This document shows, in pieces, positions 1 through 9,168 of a stretch of 64,000 bases of DNA (its first letter is position 1; each line of letters starts with the position of its first letter). The position numbers and the translations under genes were made by a program. Source of the DNA: Rhodospirillaceae bacterium (GTDB lineage: Bacteria > Pseudomonadota > Alphaproteobacteria > Thalassobaculales > Thalassobaculaceae). The notes below the pieces were generated by a model. That model did not search any database. It saw only the letters and a program-made list of their open reading frames with translations, and had not been told where the DNA came from. The stretch spans positions 1 through 64,000 of the forward strand of contig JAGYJX010000021.1 in assembly GCA_018401495.1 (NCBI GenBank). Reading direction: 5' to 3'.

Positions 1-30
1 CTCGCCGGTTCGCTGAACGGGGACGGGATA

Positions 31-555
31 ATGCGAGACCGCTACGTCGCGGCCATGGACAAGCTCTACATGGCCTGTGTGTTTCTGTGCTGCGCGTCGG
101 TCGTCGCCATGACGGTGCTGATCGCGATCGGGGTGTTCTCCCGCTACGTCCTCCAGATCGGCGCCTTCTACTCCGAGCCGCTGTCGATCTTCCTGGCGGT
201 CCAGCTGACCTTCTACGGTGCCGCGGTCTGCTACCGGGCGGATGCCCACCTGAAGCTGGAAATCGTCGAGAACGCCCTGCCGCCGGCGGGCGCCCGCGCG
301 CTGCGCCACCTGATCGACCTGCTTATGGCCGGCGTCTCGATCTTCACGGTCGTGTACGGCATGAAGCTGGTCGATGCGACGTTCCTGCAGTCCTATCCGG
401 AATTCCAGTACGTCCGTGTCGGGGCGGTGTACACCGCGATCCCGATCGGCGGGCTGATCACGCTGCTGTTCGTGATCGAGAAGTCGCTGGTGGCGCCGGT
501 CGCGCGGCGCTCGCCCTACGCTCCCGAAGCCGACCCGTCGGAAGGAACCGTGTAA
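31..555 (+). CDS. TRAP transporter small permease (DctQ family)
   Basis: Small membrane subunit of a tripartite ATP-independent periplasmic transporter, which uses an ion gradient to import a carboxylate or sugar acid delivered by a periplasmic binding protein. The 174-residue product has about four hydrophobic segments (near residues 13-35, 48-66, 90-110 and 130-150), the usual DctQ size and layout. A purine-rich GGGGACGGG precedes the ATG. Its stop overlaps by one base the start of the large permease, so the two are translationally coupled. The binding-protein gene is not visible and probably lies just before the window. The frame is intact, unlike most of its neighbours. Substrate is inferred from the downstream kdgD-like gene to be a hexarate or related acid. 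Confidence 0.9.
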   Translation: MRDRYVAAMDKLYMACVFLCCASVVAMTVLIAIGVFSRYVLQIGAFYSEPLSIFLAVQLTFYGAAVCYRADAHLKLEIVENALPPAGARALRHLIDLLMAGVSIFTVVYGMKLVDATFLQSYPEFQYVRVGAVYTAIPIGGLITLLFVIEKSLVAPVARRSPYAPEADPSEGTV

Positions 556-1872
556 TGGGCGGCGACGTCGGTCCGATCCTGCTGATCGGCAGCCTGCTGG
601 GCCTGATCATCATTGGCACGCCAGTCGCCTACGCGCTCGGCATTTCCACCCTCGTGACAGCCTTCTACGTCGGGCTGCCGCTGGAGGCGGTGCTTCTCAA
701 GGTGTCCGACGGGGTCGACAACTTCGCGCTGCTGGCGATCCCGTTCTTCATCTTCGCCGGCGCCCTGATGGCCGAAGGCGGCATGGCCTGGCGCTTGGTC
801 AATCCCCGCTCAACGTCCTAGCCGGCTTCAGTGCGCGGCGGCCATGGCGATGGTCAACGTCCTGGCCTCCATGTTCTTCGGCGGGATCTCCGGTTCCTCG
901 GTCGCCGACACCTCGTCGATCGGGTCGATCCTGATCCCGATGATGAAGAAGCACGGCTACGACGACGACGCGTTCGCGGTCAACGTGACGATCACGTCAT
1001 CGACCCAGGGCGTCATCATCCCGCCGAGCCACAACGCCATCATCTACGCGCCAGCCGCCGGCGGCACGGTTTCGATTGCCCAGTTGTTCCTGGCCGGAAT
1101 CCTGCCGGGAATCATTCTCGGCGTGGCTCTGATGATCCTCTGCTACATCATCTCCGTGAAGCGCGGCTATCCGAAGGGCGAACTGGTGCCGCTCCGGGTC
1201 GCCCTGCGCACCGCGTGGGAGGCGGTCGCCGGCCTCGCCACCATCCTGATCATCGTCGGCGGTGTCGTCGGGGGCATCTTCACGCCGACCGAGTCCGCGG
1301 CGGTGGCGGTGGTGTGGGCGTTCTTCGTGACGATGTTCATCTACCGCGACTACAAGTGGCGGCAGCTGCCGGCGTTGCTGCACAACGTCATCAAGACCGT
1401 GGCGATGGTAATGATCGTGATCGGCTTCGCGGCCGGGTTCGCGTACCTGATGACGCTCATGCAGATCCCGTTGAAGGCGACGGTGTTCCTGCAGTCGCTG
1501 ACCGACGACAAGATCATCATGCTGATGCTGATCAACGTGATGCTGCTGATCCTCGGGACCTTCATGGACATGGCGCCGCTGCTGCTGATCTGCACGCCGA
1601 TCCTGCTGCCGCTGGTCAAGTCCATGGGGATGAGCGAGGTGCAGTTCGGTATCGTGATGATGCTGAATTTGTCGATCGGTCTGGTGACGCCGCCGGTGGG
1701 CAATGACGCTGTTCGTCGGGTGGCGCGATCAGCAAGGTCCTCGATCGAGAAAGTCTCCCGGACCCTTTGGCCGTTCTGGCTGACCATGCTCATCGTGCTG
1801 CTGCTGGTCACCTATGTACCGGCGTTGACACTGTGGATACCAAGCCTGCAATACCCTGGTATCAAGTTCTAA
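555..1872 (+). pseudogene. TRAP transporter large permease (DctM family), frame broken at two places
   Basis: Transport-channel subunit of the TRAP system. The N-terminal piece (555-821) has the typical start with IIGTPVAYALG and FFIFAGALMAEGGMAWRLVN. The remainder (844-1872) has the family core FFGGISGSSVADTSSIGSILIP, several membrane segments and LGTFMDMAPLLLICTPILLP. Between about 800 and 845 the frame shifts by net +1, with family-like residues recoverable in all three frames (LNVLAGF, then VRGG, then MAMVN), so more than one indel is present. A second scar at 1701-1741 has three extra bases (near 1705, 1722 and 1740) that together restore the frame but garble about 13 residues after TPPVGN. 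Fewer than 45 bases hold each scar, so sequence error is at least as likely as real decay. Confidence 0.85.
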
Positions 1873-1901
1873 TCCGTTAACGGAGGCTCGACGCCGCAAC
1901 G

Positions 1902-2634
1902 ATGACCATGCCGAGGTTCACTCCCTTGCCGCCGTCCCGCAACCTCACCGAGGAGCTGACGGCGACGCTCTCCGAACGAATTCGCAGCGGCGAGTTGGTG
2001 CCCGCCGAAAAGCTGCCGACCGAACAGGAGATGATCGCCGCCTTCGGAGTCAGCCGCACGGTGGTGCGCGAGGCGATCGCCGCCCTGCGGGCCGAGGGTC
2101 TCGGTGGAGTCGCGGCAGGGTGCGGGGGTGTTCGTGGTCGGCGACAAGCGCCGCCGCCCGTTCCGGATCGAGGCCGACGGCGCCGCCACGGTCGAGGGGT
2201 GATCGCGATCATGGAGCTGCGGCGCAGCGTCGAGATCGAGGCCGCCGGTCTCGCGGCTGAGCCGTCGCGGCGGCGACGACCTCGACGCCATTCATCGCGC
2301 CGTCTCGGCCTTCGACGCCGCGATCGGGACAGGCGACGCGGTCGCGGCCGATTTCGATTTCCACAAGTCGATTTGCCTGGCGACCGGCAACCTGTATTTC
2401 GCGTCTTTCCTCGAGTTCCTCGGCCATCACATCATCCCGAGGCAGACGGTCCGGGTTCAGGTGTCGTCGCAGGAGGAGATGACCCGCTACCTCCAGAAGG
2501 TTGCGCGTGAGCATCATCAGATCGTGACCGCGATCGAGGGTCGGGATGGCGCGGCGGCGCGCCGGGCGATGGCCCGCCACCTGACACGCGGGCGCGACCG
2601 CTACGCCAGCCTGGTGTCGTCGGTCGGCGGCTGA
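1902..2634 (+). pseudogene. GntR-family (FadR subfamily) regulator, three frameshifts
   Basis: Transcription factor with an N-terminal winged helix-turn-helix and a C-terminal all-helical FCD ligand domain, presumably controlling the sugar-acid cluster around it. The HTH is clear in the first frame (SGELVPAEKLPTEQEMIAAF, then SRTVVREAIAALRAEGL). Reading continues only by assuming an extra base near 2102, a missing G in the run at about 2196-2199, and an extra C near 2262. The corrected frames give VFVVGDKRRRPFRIEADG, MELRRSVEIEAAGLAAE and a C-terminal FCD segment with the metal/ligand-type histidines FDFHKSI, AREHHQIV and MARHL, ending at TGA 2632-2634. The start has a CGGAGG ribosome site. 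Whether the gene is dead or the sequence is wrong cannot be decided here. Confidence 0.82.
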
Positions 2635-2762
2635 TCGCGGATGGGGTGTCGGCCCCGGGATCCCCGCTACCCACTGTGGTTTATAGATTGGTAACCGTCG
2701 CTTCCCCCACAGTCGCTCGGGCGTCCGCGGCGGCGGCGCTTCGGCTGAAGGGCAGACTGACC

Positions 2763-4497
2763 ATGACGACCACGATCGATCCGACGTCGTTTCAGGCATA
2801 CATCGAGCTGCGACGCGACGTCATCCTCAACGCCGACCTCTGGTCGGACACGCCGGAGATCCTGGCGGCGGGCTTCGGGTTCGAAGGCATCACCGGGATA
2901 CCGGGCCTGACCGCCGGCACGCTGAACCTGGCCGTGGCGGCGGGGGCAGGGGTCAACCTGGACTACGCCGCTCTCGATCCGGTTCCGGGGTTCCGCAACC
3001 TGACCTCAGGGGTCTCGCCAATCGGTGTGGCGCAAGCGGGGCTTCGGCGCCACCCCGACCTACGCCGACGCCATGCCGATCGAGTTCAGCTGGCCGCTGC
3101 TGCCGAGCACGGTGTCGCCGACCGACATCGCCGTGACGCTCAACACCGGCGAGGTGATCACCCCCGACGCCGCCGCCCTGAATCCGAACTTCGACTTCAA
3201 CGAGCGGCACGTGATCGTGGTGTTCGGCGACTTCGGCAACCGCCTGGTCCCGGGCACCGAGGGCGCGCGCTACCCGGTGTCGATCGCCATCGTCCAGGAC
3301 GACACCCCGTTGATGGCGGTCGGCCGCAACGGGCCGGTGTCGATCGTCGGCCTCACCTCGGCGAGCAGCAATCCCTACGAGTCCGGGCCCCAGCTGGTCG
3401 GCGCCCGGCTGACCGAGTTCACGTCGATCGGCGATTTCGCCCCGGCGGCGCTGTCGAACAACGCCCCGAACGACGGCGCTGCGCTGTACGGGGACATGGC
3501 CGATTTCCGGCTTCGGCTGTTCACGTCGGGAGGCTTCTCCCCGGACGGGGTCAGCGGGTTCCTGCCAACCGAGTTCTCGCGCTTCTTCCGGCTCGAGGCG
3601 ACCCACGCCAACGGCCAGACCGTGATCATCGATCGCGACGGCGTCGACTATGACCTCGGCGTCGGCACGCTTCGCGTCGTCGGATTGGCCGAACTCGGCC
3701 TCCCGGTGGAGCCCGGCACCACCATCGACCCTCCCTACTATCAGGAAGATCACGACAACTACTTCGACGTCATCCTTACCGGCGATGCCGATGCCGTTGC
3801 CCGGCTGACAACCGTGGTGATCCCGACCAGTGCCGAGGCAGGTTACAGCGACATCTAGCAACCCGGCGGCCCGGGGCGGACCCCGACTCCCGGCGTGACC
3901 TACACCGAGCCGGCAGCGGCGCAGCGGTTCGATATCGACGTGTCGCTCGACGATCTCGGGACGGTCAGCTACGCGGCCCAGTCGCACGCGGCCTATGACC
4001 TGGACGACGACCTTCCGGTGGTGTTCAGGCTGTTCCAGCCGGAGACCTTCACCCATCTTTACACCGCCAGTTCCGCCGAAGCTGCCGCGGCGCGGGACCT
4101 CGGGTATATCGAGGAAGGGGTGAGCTTCTCCAACGAGGGCGCCAACGAGGCCCTCATCACCGTCCATCGGCTGTTCAACGCGTCGACCAGCGACTACGTG
4201 TTGACCACCGATGTCGACGAGGTCGCGCGGCTGTCGGCCGAGGGAAGCGGCTTCGTTTACGAGGGTGCCGCCTTCAAGGGAGTGGCCGTTGCGGCGCCCG
4301 GCGCGGCGCCGATCCATCGTTTCTATTCCGAGACCAACACCGATCACCTCTACACGACCAACCTGGCTGAGGGGCTGGCGGCCGGGTACACCTACGAAGG
4401 CGTTGGCTGGTACGCGGTAGACACCACTCCGGCTCCAAGCGGTCCCTTGGCCGGGCCAGGCCCCGAGCAGCAGTCTGGCTGGCTGGTTCTCGGCTGA
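2763..4497 (+). pseudogene. Hypothetical protein with C-terminal DUF5648 repeats, interrupted by a frameshift and an in-frame TAG
   Basis: I do not recognise the N-terminal part. It begins MTTTIDPTSFQAYIELRRDV, runs to about 3020, then shifts frame (+1) and continues as an acidic, beta-rich sequence to an amber codon at 3856-3858. The same frame carries on past the TAG through a Gly/Pro linker (about 3859-3895) into three repeats related to DUF5648, with the marks VFRLFQPETFTHLYTASSAE, HRLFNASTSDYVLTTDVDE and HRFYSETNTDHLYTTNLAE, each followed by YEG-type residues. DUF5648 domains are usually found at the C-termini of exported or surface proteins, so one original gene of about 575 codons is the simplest reading. 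No signal peptide is visible. It sits between the GntR regulator and kdgD with no obvious link to sugar-acid use. Confidence 0.6.
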
Positions 4498-4535
4498 CGT
4501 CACCGGTACCTCGGGTATCGACGTTTCATCAAATA

Positions 4536-4552
4536 CATCATATGACATGATG
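4536..4552. promoter_or_regulatory. Inverted repeat CATCAT-N5-ATGATG upstream of kdgD
   Basis: CATCAT (4536-4541) and ATGATG (4547-4552) are perfect inverted arms with a 5-base spacer, in an AT-rich pocket 33 bases before the kdgD start. GntR/FadR-type regulators bind short dyads in such positions and a GntR gene lies 2 kb upstream, so it is a candidate operator. The assignment is inference from position and symmetry. Confidence 0.35.
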
Positions 4553-4585
4553 AGATGATCCATTGAGCGCATGGAGTGGCTTGTC

Positions 4586-5517
4586 ATGGCGACGACCCCG
4601 AGGAGTTGAAGCATCAGGTAGGTTCCGGCCTCCTGTCGTTTCCGGTGACCGATTTTGCCCCAGACCTGTCATTCGACCATCGCGGCTACGCGGCGCGCCT
4701 GGAGTGGCTGAACGGCTACGGCGCCGCGGCCCTGTTCGCGGCGGGCGGCACCGGCGAATTCTTCTCGCTGACGCCCGGCGAGTATCCGGGGATCATCGAG
4801 ACGGCGGTATCGGTGTGCCGAGGCCGCACCCCCATTATCGCGGGTGTTGGCTATGGCACCCTGCTGGCGGTTGAAATGGCGAAAGCGGCCGAACGGGCCG
4901 GGGCCGACGGCCTGCTCGTGCTGCCGCAGTATCTGATCACCGCCGAGCAGGAGGGCCTGTTCCGCCACGTCAAGGCGATCTGCGACTCCGTCGGGATCGG
5001 CGTCATTGTGTACAACCGCGACAACTGCCTGTTCGCGGCGGAGACGGTGGAGAGGCTGGCGGAGGCCTGTCCCAACCTGGTCGGCTACAAGGACGGGGCC
5101 GGCGACATCGAGCGGATGGTGCGGGTGCGACGCCGCCTCGGCGACAGGGTTGTCTATGTCGGGGGCCTGCCGACCGCCGAGGTCTACGCCGAGGCCTACG
5201 ACGCCATGGGCGTGACGACGTATTCGTCGGCGGTGTTCAATTTCGTGCCCGAGTTGGCGCTGGCGTTCTACGCCGCCTTGCGCGCCGGCGACGGCGATAC
5301 CACCGGCCGACTCCTGAACGACTTCTTCCTTCCCTACATCGCGATCCGCGACGAGGGAAAGGCTACGCCGTCAGCATCGTCAAGGCGGGGGTCCGGCTGG
5401 TCGGGCGTGGCGCGGGCCCGGTGCGCCCGCCATTGGTTGACCTGACCGCCGACCAGACCGCCCGGCTCGGCGCGCTGATACCGATCGCACGGCTCCGTCT
5501 CGGCGAGCGCCGCCTGA
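4586..5517 (+). pseudogene. kdgD: 5-dehydro-4-deoxyglucarate dehydratase (DapA superfamily), three indels
   Basis: Enzyme of glucarate/galactarate breakdown that dehydrates and decarboxylates 5-dehydro-4-deoxyglucarate to 2-oxoglutarate semialdehyde. The sequence matches this branch of the DapA family: EELKHQVGSGLLSFPVTDF at the start, FAAGGTGEFFSLTPGEYPGI, the Schiff-base lysine in NLVGYKDGAGDIE, VYNRDNC, and GGLPTAEVYAEAYDAMG. The ATG at 4586 gives MATTP, after which a missing base near 4600 shifts the frame. A second missing base near 5362 and an extra base near 5480 are needed to read GYAVSIVKAGVRLVG, then VDLTADQTARLGALI and a final SHGSVSASAA before TGA 5515-5517. The catalytic core between the indels is intact. 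Context with TRAP permeases and a GntR regulator supports sugar-acid use. Confidence 0.85.
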
Positions 5518-5556
5518 GGCGGCATTCATCCGAACGATCGCCAAGGGAGAACCGGG

Positions 5557-6530
5557 ATGAACATCTGCATGGTCGGCTATGGCATGATGGGCGTCTGGCA
5601 CAGCGATGCCCTCGCCGCCGAGGATTGCCGGCTGCACACGCTGGTCGGCCGCCGCGCCGATCAGTCCGAGGAGTTCGCGCGGCGCTACGGCTACGCGAGA
5701 TGGACGCTCGACCTGGACGAGGCGCTCGCCGATCCGGAAATCGACATCGTCATCATCGCCTCGCCGAGCGAGACCCATCCCTCGTTCGCCCTGAAGTCGA
5801 TCGCCGCGGGCAAGCACACCCTGCTCGAGATCCCGATCGCCATGACCCTGGAAGAATCGGAGGCCGTGGTGGCGGCCGCGGACGCCAAGGGCGTGACCTT
5901 CGGTCTCTGCCACCCGATGCGGCTGCAGCCGGAATACCGACCGGTCCGTGAGTTCGCCCTCGACGGCAGCGATCCGATCCGGCACATCTCCGGGCGCTTC
6001 TTCATCCACCGCCTGACCAATGTCGGGGCCACCGGCTACCACCGCAGCTGGACCGACAATTTACTTTGGCACCACCTCACGCACTTCGTGGACCTCGGCC
6101 TATGGCTGCTCGATTTTGAGGGTGAACTCGCCTACAGCTTCCTAGGCCAGTCCACCCGACGACCGGTATCCCCATGGAGTGCATCCTGTCGATCGAGACG
6201 GAGCGCAATCAGACGCTGCTGGTGTCCGGATCCTACCATTCGCGGGAACGGGTCTACGACTCGCTGATCGTGACCGACCGCGACTCGTATCGCCTCGACA
6301 TCCTTCGCAATCAGCTGGTCACTGGCGATGGTGGCAAGGCGGTCGCCACCGAGAAGGACAACCTCTCTCTCGTGACACGCGACTTTGTCGCGGCGGTGCG
6401 GAATGGCCGTCCGCCGGCGGTTCCAGGGCACTCGGTCCTTCCGGCGATGCGGGTGCTCGACGCCGCGCAGCGCCGTTGGGACGCCGTCCACGGTCGCCAG
6501 TCGCTGCCGGGGCGACAACTGGCCGACTGA
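5557..6530 (+). pseudogene. Gfo/Idh/MocA-family NAD(P)-dependent oxidoreductase, one frameshift
   Basis: Rossmann-fold sugar or inositol-type dehydrogenase. The N-terminus MNICMVGYGMMGVWHSDAL is a dinucleotide-binding loop (GYGMMG), followed by VIIASPSETHPSFAL and the family's cofactor/substrate region GKHTLLEIPIAMTLEESEAV (a Glu replaces the commoner EKP lysine context). WHHLTHFVDLGLWLLD is the C-terminal substrate-domain helix. A missing G near 6150 breaks the frame; the rest resumes as MECILSIETERNQTLLVSG and ends at 6530. The start has GGGAGAACCGGG before the ATG. Placed 40 bases after kdgD, it probably acts in the same pathway, but the substrate is unknown. Confidence 0.82.
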
Positions 6531-6538
6531 TCGAATCG

Positions 6539-6961
6539 TCACCGGGACGCGGAAACGCCTGCTGCCCGGAACCGAAGCGACCGCAGCTCCCCCGCCCAGG
6601 CTTGGACGATCTCGGCGTTGAGCGGCTTCGCGACGATACGGTCGAAACCGGCGGATTGGCAGATTGTCTCAACGAGCGCGAGTGGCCGGCCGGTGGCGCA
6701 GACCAGCGTGACCCTGATCGGCCCGGGCTCGATCGCCCGTATCAGTCGGGCCGCGCTCGCGCCGTCGCCGTCCGGCATGTCGAGGTCGAGCAGCAACAGA
6801 TGATAGGGATCTCCGCCGGACGTGGCCCGGTAGAATTCCAGCGCCGCGGCATTGCCCGACTCGACGATGGCCGTTCGATACCCGATCGATTCGAGCAGGC
6901 CGGCGTGAACCTGCGCGGTCAGCGGGCAGTCGTCGGCAACCAAGGCGCGGGGCTGAAACAT
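6539..6961 (-). CDS. Single-domain response regulator receiver
   Basis: A 140-residue stand-alone CheY-like receiver with no output domain. The phospho-acceptor aspartate is in LLLLDLDMPDGDG (about residue 58), the acidic pair is VADDC near the start, and the conserved lysine is in IVAKPL near residue 116. Stand-alone receivers usually work in phosphorelays or protein-protein control. The ATG at 6961 is chosen because homology to receivers begins immediately after it; upstream in-frame codons run into the divergent gene. It is divergent from the FixJ-type regulator at 7082, so the two may share a promoter region. No kinase is adjacent. Confidence 0.8.
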   Translation of the reverse strand: MFQPRALVADDCPLTAQVHAGLLESIGYRTAIVESGNAAALEFYRATSGGDPYHLLLLDLDMPDGDGASAARLIRAIEPGPIRVTLVCATGRPLALVETICQSAGFDRIVAKPLNAEIVQAWAGELRSLRFRAAGVSASR

Positions 6962-7081
6962 GGGAGCTTGAACCGGCGAAGAACGCTGAATCCTACCTTC
7001 GGCGAGCAATGTCGCGGAACGCAATTGCGGACTTCCACAAGGACAGGGATATAGTCGGTCCTGGCTCGGCTGCGAGGTTGG

Positions 7082-7777
7082 ATGGCAGTGCTCGAGCCGG
7101 GGAAGGGATACGGCGTGGCTGTTGCATCGGTCGAGAACCCCGAGGGTCAGGTGGCGGCTTCGCCGTGCGCCTACGTGGTCGACGACATCGAGGTGAACCG
7201 CGAGATGGTGGCGGAACTCCTGCAGTCGGTCCGCATCCGCGCGATCAGCTTCCCCTCTGGCGCTTCCTTTCTCGACGCGTTCGAGCCCGAGCAGCCTGGC
7301 TGTATCCTGCTCGACATCCGGATGCCCGAGATGAGCGGCCTTGAGCTGCAGGCAGAGCTGAACAGGCGGGGTGTCGTGTTGCCGGTGGTAATGATCACCG
7401 CGCATGCCGATGTGCCGATCGCCATACAGGCGATGCGAGAGGGTGCCTACGAGTTCATCGAGAAGCCGTTCGATAACCGCCACCTCATTGATGTGGTCGA
7501 GTGTGCCTTCAAGATCAGCCAGGAGCGTCTGCGCAGTCGCGCCGAGTTGGACAGCATCCTCACGCGCTACCGGACGCTCAGCGCCCGGGAGGTACAGGTT
7601 CTTGAGGCGATGGTCGACGGTCGGCTCAACAAACAGATCGCCTTCGATCTTGGCATCAGCCAGCGTACCGTCGAGGTGCACCGGTCGAACGTCATGGAGA
7701 AAATGCACGCTCGCTCGCTGGCCGAACTGGTGCGCATGAAAATCCGGATGGGCGAGCAGGAAAGCAGCCCGGCCTGA
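7082..7777 (+). CDS. FixJ/NarL-type response regulator
   Basis: Two-component transcription factor: receiver domain (about residues 28-145; Asp in CILLDIRMPEMSG, Thr in VMITAHADV, Lys in FIEKPFD) and a C-terminal LuxR helix-turn-helix (LSAREVQVLEAMVDGRLNKQ and SQRTVEVHRSNVMEKM, about residues 165-215). FIEKPFD and the receiver layout resemble FixJ/TodT/StyR regulators, which control oxygen-responsive or aromatic-degradation genes. The pca operon begins immediately downstream on the other strand, so an aromatic role is possible but unproven. A GTG at 7115 with GGAAGGG seven bases upstream is an equally good start and would remove 11 residues. No partner kinase lies nearby. Confidence 0.85.
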   Translation: MAVLEPGKGYGVAVASVENPEGQVAASPCAYVVDDIEVNREMVAELLQSVRIRAISFPSGASFLDAFEPEQPGCILLDIRMPEMSGLELQAELNRRGVVLPVVMITAHADVPIAIQAMREGAYEFIEKPFDNRHLIDVVECAFKISQERLRSRAELDSILTRYRTLSAREVQVLEAMVDGRLNKQIAFDLGISQRTVEVHRSNVMEKMHARSLAELVRMKIRMGEQESSPA

Positions 7778-7806
7778 CCCGTCGCCGGACAGACAGAGTT
7801 GGCCTG

Positions 7807-9154
7807 CTAGGAGGCAAGCGGATCGGGCTTGGCGGCCGCCAGGGCCCGATCGATCAGAGCGTCACAGGATCCCAGGTAGCTGGCTGGATCGCGTAGCCGC
7901 TGCCAGTCTACCGCGGCGGACGTGCGGGCTCTCAGGGCGTCGACCAGATGGCCGCCCTCGCCCATCACCGACCGGGCCGCGCACTTGACGAGGGCCTGGG
8001 CGTCCGGGCGCGGCATATGGACGGAGAGCGCAAAGGTTGCGGCCTCGGCCAGGATCAGTCCGTCCGCTGCACCCAGATTGTCCCGCATCCGACTTGCCGA
8101 AACCGACAGGCGCTCCAGCAGCGCTGCCGCCTTGGACAACCCCGCGCCCGCGGTCACGACCATGGTCGGAAGGGTCGCCCACTCCATCTGCCAGCCGACG
8201 CCGCCGCGCTCGTGTTCCTGGATCTGAGCCTGGTGCAACCCACCCAGCAGGGTGGCGTTCAGGCGGGCGGCGGCGACCAGAGCCTCGCCGGTCACCGGGT
8301 TTGCTTTCTGGGGCATGGTGCTGGATCCCCCGCGCCCGCCGCCGGCGCTCTCGTCGATCTCGCCGACCTCAGTCTGGGCCAGCAGCACCGCGTCCTGTCC
8401 GAGCTTGCCGAGGCTGCCGGTCACCAGCGACAGCCACGATCCCAGTTCGACGATGCCGTCGCGCTGGGTGTGCCAGGGCAGCGGCGGGCAGCCTAGATCG
8501 AGCTCCGCGGCTGGCCCCTCCATCACCGTGACGCCGTCGTCACCGAGCGCCGCCAGGGTTCCGGCGGCACCGCCGAACTGCACCACCAGCAGGCGCGGCC
8601 GCAGCTCGGCAAGGCGCTTACGACACCGGACCAGCGGCAGGAGCCACCCAGCGCACTTCAGGCCGAAGGTCGTCGGCAGCGCCTGCTGGTAGCGGGTTCG
8701 GGCAGCCATCACCGTGCCACGGTGCGCGTCGGCCAGCACGGCCAGCGCGCCGATGACCTGGTCGATGCGGTCGGCGATCATGGCTAAGGCATCACGCAGT
8801 TGCAGCACCAGGGCGGTGTCGACGATGTCCTGGCTGGTTGCGCCCCAGTGCACCCACTGGCCGGCGTCACCGCCGACATGGGCGCGGAACTGAGCGACGA
8901 AGTCGATCACTGCCACGCCGGATTGCTCGGTGCCTTGGCCCAGGGCATCGAGGTCGGCAACGAATGTGCCGGACGCCTCGGTGATTCGGTGCGGCGGCGG
9001 AGGGCGGGATCGCTCCGGTCGCGGCCTCGGCGCGAGCCAGCGCGGCCTCGACCCGCGCCATCGCCCGCACCGTGGCGGTGTCGTCGAACAGCTTGGCAAT
9101 CTTCGGCTCGGCGAAGAGCGGACCAAGGATGCGGGAATCGTGGGCGCTGACCAT
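7807..9154 (-). pseudogene. pcaB: 3-carboxy-cis,cis-muconate cycloisomerase, one frameshift
   Basis: Second step of the protocatechuate branch of the beta-ketoadipate pathway, cycloisomerising 3-carboxymuconate to 4-carboxymuconolactone. It belongs to the fumarase/aspartase superfamily: start MVSAHDSRILGPLFAEPKIA, then WVHWGATSQDIVDTALVLQL, and the signature loop GGGRGGSSTMPQKANPVTGE with the catalytic serine. One extra G (plus strand) near 8988 splits the reading frame after GAIPPSAAA; correcting it continues as RITEASGTFVADLDALGQG. It is the last gene of the pca operon, separated from pcaG by the wrecked keto-acid cleavage gene. Apart from the single indel the sequence looks healthy. Confidence 0.88.
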
Positions 9155-9168
9155 GGTGGCGCGGCCGG

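Noticed and set aside
800..845. Programmed ribosomal frameshift in dctM
   Set aside because: Several indels of different phase within 45 bases and no slippery-site/hairpin layout; error or decay fits better.
3856..3858. Programmed stop-codon read-through in the DUF5648 gene
   Set aside because: Surrounding genes are full of indels and no read-through context is visible; mutation or sequencing error is simpler.
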